NCBI GenBank assembly: GCA_030180135.1
Contig: CM058239.1
Coordinates: 60,395,823 to 60,459,822, forward strand
From: Orychophragmus violaceus
Taxonomy: Eukaryota; Streptophyta; Magnoliopsida; Brassicales; Brassicaceae
DNA length: 64,000 bases
Reading direction: 5' to 3'
Below the pieces are notes generated by a model, which saw only the letters and a list, made by a program, of their open reading frames with translations, did not search any database and was not told the DNA's origin. This document shows positions 33,145-45,667 of this stretch, in pieces (within the stretch, counting starts at the first letter, position 1; each line of letters begins with the position of its first letter). The translations under genes were made by a program, and so were the position numbers.

Positions 33145-36100
33145 ATCTCCCACTTGTACTGGAATCACCTATTCCTATAATCCCTTCGTCTCTATATCTC
33201 GATTTGGCATAAGGCAAGAGACTGTGTCATCCTTATTATAGCCAACATCATGTTCATCAAATTTCTGATCTGTACTGATAAAACAAACGACTGACAATCA
33301 CCTCGTTTGAGCACGGCCATGCATTTTCTCAGTATCAAATCTTCGATGGGCCCTGAGATATTTATCTCCCGTTATGCAGGAGGGACAAATCCCATCTTGT
33401 TCCATCTCTGTTTCTACACATACTTCATGATACGCACAAGCAATGCCGTTATAGCCGCCAGTTACGGAACGACGTTTGACAAGGTCAACACGCACCAATT
33501 CGTATGCTAGAAAGCATGATGAACTCAGGTCTAAGGACTATACTCTATAGTCGTAATGAGAACCTCCCATGACACTGATATAACTATCCTGTGGAGTTCT
33601 CATTAGTGGGTCATGTCCAATCATATGTTCACCAACATATATCTATGTGACTGACTGTGATAATCATATCATTGACTCCATGAAACTTAGTCCAACAGCC
33701 ACCTCACATACTAGTCTCGCACGGTTATTGGTGCCCCACTTCAACAACCTCGACTAGGGACCATCATAATTTATGTCATCTCTTACTTATAGGGTTTCAT
33801 GATCAAGTCCTCAACTTGATGACCTATACGATGATCATAAAATACTTTGGGACTATTATTTAATTATCCAATAATCAAATAATACTGATGTCAGTTTAAC
33901 TTACAGAAACACTACCAAAGCATGTCTATGTAAAGTTTACAACATAACTAAAATAACTCCCACTAGAATCAAGATCATCTCTTTAGATATCTTAAACCTA
34001 CAGCAACAGAATAAATTTCGTGCTTAGGTTGTGGGAGAGCCTGCGGTGTCATTGCTTGAAACAATTTCAACAAACCACACCGCCATTCAGATAAGAGCAT
34101 TACTCTACGGTCCACTGCTTGGAGCCTTTCCAACAGATAGCACCGCTATTCAGACAAGTAGACATAACCAGGTGGGAACCGGGAGTCGTCTTTGTCCGTC
34201 TAACTACTTTCAACTGGTTCGTCACTTCCTCAGTTCACCATGAAACTATCCTTAGAGTTCTTCAAACATTTCAGATATTTCTGGCAACTGATCAGTGACT
34301 ATTACCGGAATATATTGGTATTTTCTCGTCATGCTTTATGCATAAGCTGCATCTAGACGAGCGCAAAATATGGCATTCATGATGGATTCTATTGCAGCAG
34401 CATTAGAACTCACACTCATTAATATTAGTTCAGACATTGTTCAGAAACACTTCTTCTTACTAATATTGTTACTAGCTCAGCTAGTGTCCAAGACACTTCA
34501 TCTTGCTCAGATTATTGCCATAAGACCTTTGGTGTGAAGCCATTCCTGGAATCAAGCGTATTAGATATGTCCAATACCTTATCAGCATAAGGATTTTGAC
34601 ACGATCCAATTAGCTACTCTGATCCATTCCAATGGATCCTTATTCCAAGAATTCACGCGGCTACTCCCATGTCTATCGTTTAAATTTGACTTCCGACCTA
34701 AATCTTGACAAGACTTTAGCGTCGGAACGTCGTTTATGAGATTCAAGTATGTCAACTACATACTGTACGAGAATTGCCATTACGCTCCCACTAGTCTTCT
34801 TTTAAACGCATGGTTTCTTTTCTTTCTGATCAAATCAAAACCTTTGACCACTTTATCAGAATATTGATTCCAACTCCAAGATGCTTGCTTCAATCCAGAA
34901 TTGGATCGACAAAGCTAACATTCATGCCCAACCAATTTTTGGAGTTGGGGCTCACCATCGCTTCTTTGAATTTCGCACGCTCGTCACCTTTCAATGATCA
35001 ACAGATCACGAAAATTGGTTACGAGAAATCACTCTCGAGTTAGTGACGGATCCTTTCGGATCTGCGAACTTCGGGCTCCACAGGCGTAGATCCTACAGCC
35101 CTTTGTAGATCTCACCGCTGTTCTCCCTCAACAGGTTGAGCAGCTTCCTGTGTTTATCGAATTTGTTCGATGTGTACTTTTACTCTCACTGTTCCTTTTG
35201 AAAGTATGATCTTTCTTAAAAGACACAGTTCTGGACAATAAAAGTACTAAGCCTTGGTTTCCTTAGGACAACCAGCGATGTGGAACTTATCATATGTGGG
35301 TTCAAGTTTGTTTGTTGACTACTGTCTTACACAAACCTTGCAATCCCAATTAATCAGAAAAACAAATCTGGAAATCACCCAGTCCACATCCAATGTGGTG
35401 TTTTTCATTGATTCTGAAAGAAACTCTTTTAGCGTAAACATAGACATTTCAGAACGTATTCTTAAATGGTTATGGAAGATTCATGTGATTCATCATTAAT
35501 CGAATCATGTCTCATAAGATCTGATTCATTCTTTCAGATGATCACCCAATTCTTGACTCTAGTATTTTCCTCCGCGATTCAATCGAGGATCTCAATACTT
35601 CTGTCAAATTGGTTCTACACTTCATCTTGGAACTCCCTTAAGGGATTCCAGCTTGTGTCTCATCAAATGAACACAGTCATGCTTATTGATGCCATCAATA
35701 AAGTAATGAAGTACAGAATATTTCCTTTGGCAATAATGCTAGTTGGGCCGCATACATCAGTATGTGTAGGGCCCAATAAGCCTCTGGCCCGTTTCCTTTT
35801 AGCTCTGCTAAATGGGCCTTAGTCATTTGGTCCAGTGAACAGAATTCATATCTCAAAAGATTAAAATCAAATGAGTCCAAGACTATGGATTTACTGAATC
35901 CGCTTCACTCTTGTGGTTAAACGACTATACCAAAGAAAAGTCGAGTTCGAGTCATCAGACTCAAACCGTTTGGTATTTATGTTATATTCATGTTGGTTTA
36001 AGATATAAAACCCATTCTAAACGGGGTGCTACCATAGAATATTTCATTAAGATCCAAAGAACAAAACTTGTCTTTTATCAAAATGAAAAACATCAAAATT

Positions 36101-36290
36101 CTCAAAAGAAAATGAAAGACATTTCTGCACTAGGCAGATACATAGTAGCAATTACTTAATTTCTAAAACCAAGTATGAAAGGTTCCTACAAGTGAAGAAT
36201 CTCTACGGCTTATGTAGCAACCATTGCTTCAACCAGACACGTAGTTCCACTTGTCCTTTCTTCAACGTTCTACTGTCGCTTAGGTCCTGC
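33145..36290 (-). pseudogene. pol: Degenerate copia pol region
   Basis: The region between gag and the 3' LTR has no long frame but keeps traces of copia pol. Around 34750-34790 the minus strand reads SGSVMAILVQYVVDI, which corresponds to the RT catalytic stretch with YVVD (34751-34762) in place of YVDD. The sequence aligns by eye along its length with the second copia copy at 60106-63480. The part next to the LTR begins with a PPT (AGTACAAGTGGGAGAT in element orientation). Confidence 0.6.
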
Positions 36291-36295
36291 ATATT

Positions 36296-37183
36296 TCAAA
36301 ATATCAGTACCACAACAAGTATCCAATACTTATGTAGAACTTGAATTAATAACACAACACCTGAAGAAGAAGTACCATACATCTTCTCCATCTCTTGTGA
36401 ATCTTCCAAGAATTTATTGCAATCTCTCTTCCAATGCCCCGACTCATTACAGTAGAAGCACTTACTAACACCAGATGGGCTTGACTTGGGCTTAAAAGAT
36501 GACACAGGCTTATCCTGATTCCAAATCTGGACGGCCTTGCCTTCACCCTTGTCTATAAAAGATTTCTCAAATCTTTTTCCCCTTTTGATGTTTTGCTCTG
36601 CTGTCTTGAGCATGCCATGCAGCTCAGTCAACGTCTTCGTCAGGCCTTTCTTGATATAGTTCTTAATGAACTTATCATAGCTTGACGGCAGTGACTGCAG
36701 AATGATGTCAGTAGCCAACTCTAAGCTGACAGGACATTCCAGTTTCCCCAGGTTAGCAACGTAACCCATCAGTTTAATGACATGAGGACTTACTGGAGCA
36801 TCCTCTGGTAGTTTGCACTCAGTGAGAGACTTCACCATCTGGAATCTCTCAACTCGTGCCAGATCCTAAAACTTCAGTTTCAGGCTGGTGATCATCTCTA
36901 TTGGCGACTCCATGTTCTCGTATTGACTTTTCAAGTCCGAGTTCATGGTAGCCAATATCAGACCACGCACATCTACCACATCAATATAATGCTTATTCCA
37001 AGCATTATATGCTGCATGCGAGCGATTGGTCCCAAGCCTTTCTGGAAGAGCTTTCTCAAGGACATAGTCCTTGCTCTCCTGCTTGAGAATGAATCTCAGA
37101 TTCCGATACCAATCAAGGAAGCTGGATCCATTTAGCTTGTCCTTTTCCAGGACGGATCGCAACGAGAAAGTAGTCATAGACAT
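36296..37183 (-). pseudogene. gag: copia gag with zinc knuckle, one internal stop
   Basis: One frame of about 295 codons from MSMTTFSLRSVLEKDKLNGS, broken only by TAG at 36866-36868. It has the copia gag core (LNGSSFLDWYRNLRFIL, then LATDIILQSLPSSYDKFI, YIKKGLTKTLTELHGML) and the CCHC zinc knuckle CFYCNESGHWKRDC, which binds RNA during packaging. Both neighbouring stretches are otherwise intact, which contrasts with the ruined pol. The related gag at 63488-64000 has the same layout. Confidence 0.88.
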
Positions 37184-38815
37184 AAGCTGAAATCCAAGAA
37201 AAACAAAGATTTAGTTATGTATATGAAAAGACATCTTATCAAATAAGAAAACTCGCACTACATTCAAACAATGTTTCCTCTATGAATGTAATGATCCAAG
37301 ACCCACAGATTACTAAAATTTGAGTGGGCGACTCGCCGTTATTCAGACTTTAGTTATCTAGGTAAGCAAATCATTACTAATTGTACCCAGTACAACTCTT
37401 GGTTGTGGATGAGACAAACTATGTCTAATCCACTCTGATGTCTCTGGGCTCAGAACTTCTGATAGCTCAGTCAAGTAAACCAATCTCTTTAGTCTTGTGA
37501 TCATTGACAGTTGCACTGCAAGTCTGTCAATGACCACCTGCCTTACCCATGTAGCAGTGGATACCAAGGACTCCAAGACTATCCAATAAACGACACGAGT
37601 TTTGACAGTAGACAAGATTGGGCAAGACATCTATGTTACTTGATATTTAGTTGAGGAAACTAAACCCAAAAGTTTAGCAAATCAATTTCTTAGGTCATTT
37701 AATTGTTGATGTTAATGCATTGCAAGTCCATCAACATTATTACCTGCCTTACTCATGTAATTGTCGACACCAAGCTCTTGGCTAGACCATCACACAACGA
37801 AATGAGTCTTGACAGTTGACCATATTGAAGCTAAGCTTTGATCTATGTTTAAGTCTTGTTTGGTTTCTGCAAATTCAAGGTTCATTAACCAGAATTTCGA
37901 GTACTGTGTCGATCGACGCAGACTATGTCTGTCGATCGACACCACCAAACAAAACCGGACTTCAATAACCGGTTAATCCAATTAACCCGGTTCATTGAAC
38001 CGGTCATGTCGATCGACGCAGACAATGTCTGTCGATCGACATTGCCAAACAAAACCGGACTTCAATAACCAGTTAATTTAATTAACCCGGTTCATCGAAC
38101 CGGTCATGTCGATCGTCACATCCCATGTGTGACGGTCGACATAGACCTAAACCGAAGATCGTTTTGATAACCGGTCCAATCCAATTGAACCGACTTATCT
38201 GATCAAACTGATCTTAACCATTCGAATCGGTTTATTCTAATTGAGATAATCAGTTCAATCCAATTGAACCAATTTATCCAATTTAAACCGTTCAAACCAG
38301 TTTCAACTGATTACGATAACCAGTCCAATTAAATTGAACCGTATTATCTAATCAAATTGATTTAACCCACCGGTTTATGCTAATTGAGATAATCAGTTTA
38401 ATCCAATTAAACCAATTCATCCAATTTAAACCGATCAATTCGGACTTAACCAAGTATGATAACCGGTTCAATCCAATTGAACCGATTAACCATTTGCTCG
38501 GTCTGTGTCGACCGACACCAACCTGTGTCGATCGATACGTGGCCGAATTTTTTCTGTGTCGACCGATACACAATTTGTGTCGATCGACACAGAAGGCTTT
38601 CGTTTTTTTCTTAGCGAAAAACCCTAGCCGCCGAATCTGTCGATTTCACCACCTTGTGTCGACCGACACACCCAGTGTGTCGATCGACACAGTGCGAAAA
38701 CACAGATTCGCAGATCGATCAAATCGATCTCACCTGTTCTCATTCAAACAACCTAGTTTGCGAATTTAATTCATCAAATTCAATCAACAGGTGCGATTCA
38801 ATGGAAAACCCTAAG
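37184..38815 (-). other. Repeat-rich leader of copia element 1
   Basis: Non-coding, between PBS and gag. It contains two tandem copies of a roughly 103-bp unit (37905-38008 and 38009-38112), each with a motif pair and the words AAAACCGGACTTCAATAACC and AACCCGGTTCA. Two degenerate copies of a longer unit follow (about 38160-38470), rich in CCAATTGAACC and TTAAACC. Three further motif pairs occur near 38505, 38550 and 38655. Confidence 0.75.
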
Positions 38816-38827
38816 GCTCTGATACCA
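38816..38827 (-). promoter_or_regulatory. Primer-binding site (initiator tRNA-Met type)
   Basis: GCTCTGATACCA on the plus strand, i.e. TGGTATCAGAGC in element orientation, one base from the 5' LTR. Confidence 0.9.
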
Positions 38828-38828
38828 C

Positions 38829-39562
38829 TGAAGGAACTTGGAGCCAATTCTACCGTATTCAGAATTCTCGCGAGTTCCCGATAGCCTAGGATCTAGGGTC
38901 TAGTTAATTGAATCATGATCTCACCTCGAGATTACCTGGAGTTTTGGCAGCGGAAGATTATGGTAACACGAGATCTGGAGCGCTCCAATCGTTGCGCCTC
39001 TATCGTAGTCCACACGCACACAAGCTGAATCCGCCGGGATGCTAGTACCGGTTCTCGGATCTCCTTGGGACTTTTGTTTCTAGAGGTTTAGTGTTTTCTC
39101 CCAGAGAAAAACTGTCTCGGGCGGCGCTCAAGAACCAAGATTTTCTCAAGTCAATAAAACACGTTTATATATTGACCTCGAGGTGAACCGAAACTTCAGT
39201 TTCGGTTTCGCCCTTGTGTCGACCGACACACTTAGTGGTGTCGATCGACACACCTGCTGTATCGACCGACGCACCCAATGGTGTCGATCGATGCACCTCT
39301 TTGAAACTTATATTCGATGTGTATCCAATACACATCGACCAGACCATATGCCAATGATCAATCCCATACGAAGTATGTCCAACTTGCTTAGGTGTGTGAC
39401 CCTGTAGGTTCACACGATACTGGAAATGAGTTACAACTCATTTGTCATAATTGGTTTCTAGCAAAACATTATGATTACCCAGTATCACATGAATTGTCCG
39501 ATCTCGACAATACAACTATCTTTAGAGTTAGTACAATATGATTTCAGGACATAATCCCAACA
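38829..39562 (-). repeat. 5' LTR of copia element 1
   Basis: 734 bp, nearly identical to 32411-33144. Two motif pairs at 39217-39298. Confidence 0.92.
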
Positions 39563-39568
39563 GACTCT

Positions 39569-39922
39569 TCATTTTGATACTTTGTACCAATTCGACTTCT
39601 TTGTCTCAAATTGTAACAGGTAAGGATCAGAGTGAGGAAAATCTACAAAGTTTTGGAAGAGGATTCCATCAGGCATGTTCTTCACTACTATGATGGTCCA
39701 AAATTCCGCCTTGAGCTCTCTGTTCCCGAGGTGTGTGCCCATATCCATGGATCTAGAGTTTGGATTTAAGTAGAAAACCTTTGCATAATTTATTAAGATG
39801 TAGATGGCGAGGGACCTGTGAACTGATTGAGTGTTCATTATGTGATGTTCTGTTATAGAAAATGGATCTGCTAGACCTCTGCGAACAAGCTGGTTCTCCA
39901 TAAGCCGACCATGCAATACCAC
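39569..39922 (-). CDS. Unrecognised 117-codon ORF
   Basis: Open frame with MENQLVRRGLADPFSITEHH, YILINYAKVFYLNPN and ELKAEFWTIIVVKNMPDG. Composition looks like real protein (mixed hydrophobic and charged residues, few low-complexity runs), but I do not recognise a family. It stops two codons from the copia TSD, so the copia element may have cut a larger coding region. Could equally be a fragment of an old transposon gene. Confidence 0.3.
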   Translation of the reverse strand: MVLHGRLMENQLVRRGLADPFSITEHHIMNTQSVHRSLAIYILINYAKVFYLNPNSRSMDMGTHLGNRELKAEFWTIIVVKNMPDGILFQNFVDFPHSDPYLLQFETKKSNWYKVSK

Positions 39923-39955
39923 GTTGCTAAGGGAAGTGGAGGCGTTTTGTCTGAA

Positions 39956-40057
<102 letters not shown>

Positions 40058-40259
40058 ATATATATACACGCATATTACCATACGAGTGTAAGCTTTTAGG
40101 ATTTAGTTAAGAGTCGAATTCAAATGTATGGTTTACTAAGAAGTGAGGAGTGTGTGTGAGTCGTAAGGCAAGCAAAAGGGTGAAGAGGCTCTGCCGGATA
40201 AGCGACTACTCTCAGTCCTTGTTGTGTCTAATGTGTGAGTTTGTCTGTGTTTGTAAGAG

Positions 40260-40264
40260 ATTTG
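40260..40264. repeat. TSD of gag-only LTR element (left)
   Basis: ATTTG, repeated at 50672-50676. Confidence 0.85.
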
Positions 40265-40697
40265 TGATAGACTTTAGGTATCTCTATCTCATGTCTCTGT
40301 AAAATTGGATATCACTTTGATTGAATGAACAAGAATGGAATACAGCTTTGATGTTGATTATACTATGCTCTCATGACGAACACAATGATGATCGACGATC
40401 TCATGACGATTGCCCTGTTTAGACTCATAGCGTCTACAACAAAATAACAATCAAAGCATGAATGATAAGTTCTTACCACAATCTTATTTATACTCTAGAC
40501 TCTCACTGGTCTTCAGTTTCGAGCAGTTAACTGCAAAGCCTCCAGCTGAGTCTGAGTCTTCTTTATTTTTCACTCTTCACTTGGAACATTGACTATGTTG
40601 ACTTCTAGATCGGCAACGTCAACTTCTAATTCTCTGTTCACATTCAAGCTCTGTTTCTTCCCACTCTTCAGCAACAACATGATAGACAAGTCTATCA
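40265..40697 (-). repeat. 3' LTR of the small gag element
   Basis: TGATAGACTTTAGG ... AAGTCTATCA, matching the two halves at 43117-43363 and 50481-50671. Confidence 0.88.
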
Positions 40698-42265
40698 ATA
40701 CTTCCCCCAATAAGAATAAGCTTACCCACAAGCTTATAAATTGGAGAATCAACTGAAGCTGCAGTCCACCGTGAGCTAAGGAATCTTCTTCAGCAACATT
40801 ACACCAAACGAGAGCTCTATATATATGTTTTGTTTTAATAGTGTTCCACTTCATGTTGTGAGACAATTGTACTTTTAGATTCACCTTCTTACCCTCTTCT
40901 ATGATGTCAAGCAACCTTTCTTTATATTTGAAAATTCTAGATTTGTAACCTTTTGCCCAATGTTGCTTATAGCGTATCAGCAAACGAAGTCTCTTGATAC
41001 ACATCAATAACATGATTCTTCTTCCTTCCAGTAATTGATGTATCAGAACCTTTGAGACTCTTGTTTGGAACATCAACTTCCTTTCCTCTAATTCAGAACA
41101 TGGCCGCTTTGAATGCTCATGTGTAAACTGTTGACATATGATTGATGTTCAAGACAACCAAATCAGCAAATTCATTATTAAACAGCTAGTAAATATTCCC
41201 TTGCATACTCCCACCCTTGAAAATAAGCTTGCCCTCAAGCTTAATCTGTGGAGACTCATGATAAGATCTGTGTGTTTGCAACTTGAAACAAAACCACTGC
41301 ACATTTACGTCACGCAGTTTCAAAATATGTCCAAATGAGCTGATCATCCTCAGCAATAAAATTTCTCTGCACATAAGCATCATACCTTTCAAAGTTGTAG
41401 CAACACTTTGTTGGAACAGCACACTCAGTATTTCTTCTGGGATATGTTCTGCAACATTCAGAAATTTCACAAACTTAGATCTCCATCTATGCTTCACTTG
41501 AAACTCTCCACTAGTAAGTGTAAACTATTGCAAAGCTTGTAGAATCTGTCTCCTCCGCAGTTTACGCAGCTGCCGTATAGTCTCTCTTAGCAGCCTTTTC
41601 TCCCAATCAAAACCAAGCAAACATTTGAACCCAACTTTGGTCTTCCATCGATGCCACAAATGAGAACATAACTTGGCCAATACAAATCCATATTGTGATT
41701 GGAATTGATCCCTTGATGCATTTATCTTTTTTGAATCTGCTTTCACAATCATGTCGTTCTGATATGTTCCAGCTAACACCAGCAACTGACAATGACTTTG
41801 CGGAGGTTCAGAAGGTTTGATCGTTCGTAAGTCACTGATTACATACTCCAATTCATCTCTTACTACTGTCGATGTCTCACTAAATTCATCAACTGGATGT
41901 GAAACCCTCTGAGTATTTGCGGATTGAAAACGTCGCTGATGAAGTTCCTCAGACGAAACTAGATTGGTAAAGCAACAAATCTGCATTACGTAAGACTCGG
42001 CACCACCAGATATCTCGTCAGATTCATCCCTAAATGATGAAGTCTTCTTATGCACCCCTTCTGGCTCAAGAACCATTTCCGTGTAAGAACTCGCTGCTTC
42101 CTGAGGATATAGTATTGCTTCCTGTTGATGAACAAAACTAGTCTCCAGATTTGAATCCCTTTCTGCACATGAATTAGTCTTTGGAATCGCTTTCTTCTCC
42201 CATTGATTTTGTTGCCTGACATGCTATCTGAAACACTTCACGTTTGAGTCGGCGTTGTTCATAAT
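40698..42265 (-). other. Interior of the small gag element downstream of gag
   Basis: Several minus-strand ORFs of 60-180 codons (for example 42076-41525 and 41076-40570) in different frames. None shows RT, RNase H, integrase or protease motifs. The stretch next to the LTR (AAGCTTGTGGGTAAGCTT...) looks like ordinary 3' non-coding DNA plus the PPT. Confidence 0.5.
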
Positions 42266-43083
42266 TCATGAGATAATCATGGCATTTTTTTGGTATTCTA
42301 TTAATCTGATCTTCTCTGGATCATCATCTGCCCCAAACTTTAACAGCAATGTTTCCTTCTTCTCTTTCCAACTTCGGATAGGCATACATGAGTTGATTTC
42401 ATTGATGTACCATTCAGCTTCACCCACAATGATTCCATACACCATATGTAATTTTTCCAAATTCATAAGTTGCTTCCAAGTAAAGTACAACTCTATCCAA
42501 GAAATCCAATGCCTCAATTCAACTTCGGGAAATACAGGAACCTTAACGATTTCCATGGCTGGAATCAGATTATCATGATTTACAACATTCACAGCACTAG
42601 ATCGATAACCTAGTGGTATCTCATTCCCGTTTTGTTCCCTCTTAGATAATGATACCTGAAATTGAGTAAGAAAAGATCCTGGTCTCATCACTACTCTCGG
42701 ATCAGCTGCGCAAGTCTCGGACCACCGTCTTTCACCGTCGGAGTGATTTTCTCGATCATCTCTGTTATTGTGGTCAATTTCTCATCCATGGCATAGATTC
42801 GTGACTCAGTCCGTGTCCCCTCCACGTCGTCGCAGCACTGATATTGTGATAGTACAGGTTTCATTGATTGATTCCTATGAAAATCGTTGCTGCGACGATG
42901 CGACGTCATCTTCTCCACCATCGTCACCAATGAAGCAAGCGTCGCACTAATCGAATCACAGTTTTCCGTCATACCTCTGTGAACCATTGTAATATCACCA
43001 ACGAATCCACTGTTTATCTCCATTTGCGATGCCGATTCCCTCAAATTCATCACCGTCGTGTTTGATTCTCCTCGATTCTTCAC
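42266..43083 (-). pseudogene. gag: gag-like protein of the small LTR element
   Basis: Two minus-strand ORFs abut (43083-42691 and 42691-42266). The second has the Ty3/gypsy gag pattern: VKVPVFPEVELRHWISWIEL then YFTWKQL, EAEWYINEI, SWKEKKETLLLKFGADDDPE. The first is an N-terminal region with a coiled-coil look (SISATLASLVTMVEKMTSHR). A stop or frame change separates them. No zinc knuckle or protease follows. Confidence 0.65.
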
Positions 43084-43116
43084 CGCGTTGGATTCGATCG
43101 AGTTTCACCGCACTAA

Positions 43117-43363
43117 TGATATACTTTAGGTATTTCTAACTCTCTATATCTTGTCTCTGTAAAACTGGATATCACTTTGATTGAATGAACAAGAATGGAA
43201 TAAAGCTTTGATGTTGATCATATTATGCTCTCATAACGAACATAGTGATGATCGACGATCTCATGACGATCACCCTGTTTAGACTCATAACGTCTACAAC
43301 AAAATAACAATCAAAGCATGAATGGTAAGTTCTTATCACAATCTTATTTATACTCTAGACTCT
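43117..43363 (-). repeat. 5' LTR of the small gag element, left half
   Basis: Starts TGATATACTTTAGG and is interrupted at 43363 (TSD ACTCT) by the nested element. Confidence 0.85.
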
Positions 43364-44506
43364 TGATACAGTCAGGTTTTAATCCCTAGATCTACACTGC
43401 AAGTGCACAGACGTGAGCTAGTAGTATATAGGGTATCGAAATCCACAGAGACTCTGGATTCTTGCGATAGATTGTAGAATTTCAGGTTAAGCTAGGAAAT
43501 AATGAAGAGAGCAGTAAACCAGAGCAGAAAAGTGAATTAAGAGGTTTGTAAGCAATCAGGAAAAGCGTCAGGTCAAGGGAGTTCTCAGGAAATCATGAAC
43601 ATAAGATAATCAATCAATCGGGATCTAATTAAGAACTGTTCTAGAACTAGAATCACAGAATTATAACAGACCAACTTTCGTTGCGAATATTATCTATGTC
43701 TAACAATCCTATCAAACCAACTTTCGTTGCGAGTTCTAGAGATCTAAACATGCAGTAATCTTAAGTTCTTTCGTTCACAATTCTTCTAAGCCAAATTTCT
43801 TTGCGAATAGTCAAATTGCTCATCTAGGTTCTTTCTAGTTAATTAATCAACTTTCGTTGCAGAAATCAACCTAACATCAATAATCTAAGTGGTCAATTCA
43901 GATCAAGCATTAAGAACAACCCTAGATGAAGAACTGATAGATATGAATCCTTACAGGTTGATCAACCTATAATTCCATGAAATCCCCTGTGAGAATCCCT
44001 AAACCTAACAGGTAAACTACTCAGACATGATCAATGAAACAGAAATCATAGTGAATAGAAAACCAAATATCATAAAAGAGAAACAAAGAATATGAGTTCC
44101 AAATCTCTCTCTCTGAAAATATAAGACTTAAGTCTAAAAGCGTAGCCTAAACAAGTGGCTAAAACCCCTAATATAATGATCTAAACTCGGCTGGGGCCTT
44201 TTTGCAAATATGGGAAGTTTCTGGGCAAAAACTGTAATTTCAGGATTTTTGTGTGCAGAACTGTGTCGACCACTGCGTCGACCATGCGCAGAACTGCGTC
44301 GATCGATGCAGTGTGAAAACGCAGTCAGAGAACTTTGTGAGATCTCTAAATAGTGCAGAATGGACCCAAATGCTTCCAAAACGTCCAATTAGGCTCTAAA
44401 TGTCCTTAAACTTGTAAAACACCTGAAAAGACTCCAAAACACATAGAAAGGCTCGATAACAAAGACATATACCATGGTCAAAAGTCCTAAAAACCATGAT
44501 ATATCA
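43364..44506 (-). repeat. 3' LTR of element 2
   Basis: 1143 bp, TGATACAGTCAGG ... CATGATATATCA. Motif sites at 44262-44315. Confidence 0.9.
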
Positions 44507-45667
44507 ACTCCCCCACACTTAGCTTTTGCTTGCCCTCAAGCAAACAGAAAACCAAGATCACGAGAAGAAGTTTGAAAACTTCAGAAACTCGTTTCATCGT
44601 AGGAGCACCACACTCAGATTCGCCTTAGTAAGCCACATGGACTCTTACTCTGTTAGCATCTGACCACTCAACTGTTGCTTCTGGTTCCTTTTTTCTCTTT
44701 TCCTTTCCTTAGCACTGATTTTTTCCCACTGGGTATCATTTTATTTTTTCTATCAGTGCTCTTCCCTTACTGGGGCATACTTTTGACATGTTTCCATGGA
44801 TGCACAGGAGGTAATAGGGGTCTCTACCACTCCCACGACCACTTCGAAGCTACTAGCTTATCCTCAGTTTATCTCTTTTTTTTTACTTTCAAGGATGGGG
44901 AGAAGGGAACCATAATCAGACAGGTTTACAAGCTGTGCCAGAACCAACAGAGGAATCCGAATCGAAGTATACCAAGCCCATAGGTAAGAAAATTAAGTCA
45001 AGTTAAATTTGAAGTCAAGTAATGGATTCTCTGAATACCTGAAGTGATATGGGTGTCCTCAGTAGGCTGGTCTGTGTAGGTTTTTCTAAGAGTCATAGAT
45101 CATCTGCAAATCATCCAATGATCACTTAAGTTCCTGCAAGTGTGTTAATCTCCTCAAAAAGTTCTTGTTTCCTACTCAATTTGACTCAATAAAACAGATT
45201 TTTGACTTACTCTAAGAAAACAAAAGCGTGTGTCAGTAGCTACCTCCCCCACACTTGAAACACACTGTCCCCAGTGGTGTCAAGCTCAGGATTGGCAAGA
45301 AAAATCGGAATTAAGAGAATCCGAAAAGAGTCAGAACACTTACCTGTCGTCGGCCTGCGTCGATCGATGCCACAAAGGTGTCGATCGATGCAAGGCGATT
45401 ATGCCCACGGTTAAGTAAATAACCGGTGTCTGAACCGCAATTGGATCGGCAAACCGTAAATCGCAACTATGTCGACCGATGCACATAGTGTGTCGATCGA
45501 TGCAGTGCGATTCTACCTGTTTCTCGCGCCTTTGAACACACAAAAAGAAAAATCAAAAACACCAAATCAAAACGAAAAATGAAAAGAAAAACGAACCTAA
45601 CAATGAGTTTCCTCCCACTCAGCGCTTGTTTAAAGTTAGTAGCTTGACTATGGATAGGAGATCGGAC
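44507..45667 (-). other. Non-coding 3' region of element 2
   Basis: Counterpart of 26530-27875. Reverse complements of the PPT-like tracts are at about 44507 (next to the LTR) and 45245. Motif pairs are at 45357-45395 and 45471-45510. The GTGGGAGG hairpin is present in altered form near 45605-45625 (CCTCCCAC retained, partner arm changed). Confidence 0.65.

Larger units (their letters stand above)
32411..39562 (-). mobile_element. Ty1/copia element with dead pol (minus strand)
   Basis: Two 734-bp LTRs (32411-33144 and 38829-39562), TSD GACTC, and the initiator-Met PBS (TGGTATCAGAGC on the minus strand, 38816-38827). In element order: 1.6-kb leader rich in repeats, gag with one stop, then about 3.1 kb where pol has decayed. 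By eye the LTRs differ at only about six positions, which points to a young insertion, while the pol region is thoroughly degenerate. So this copy was probably mobilised in trans. Confidence 0.92.
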
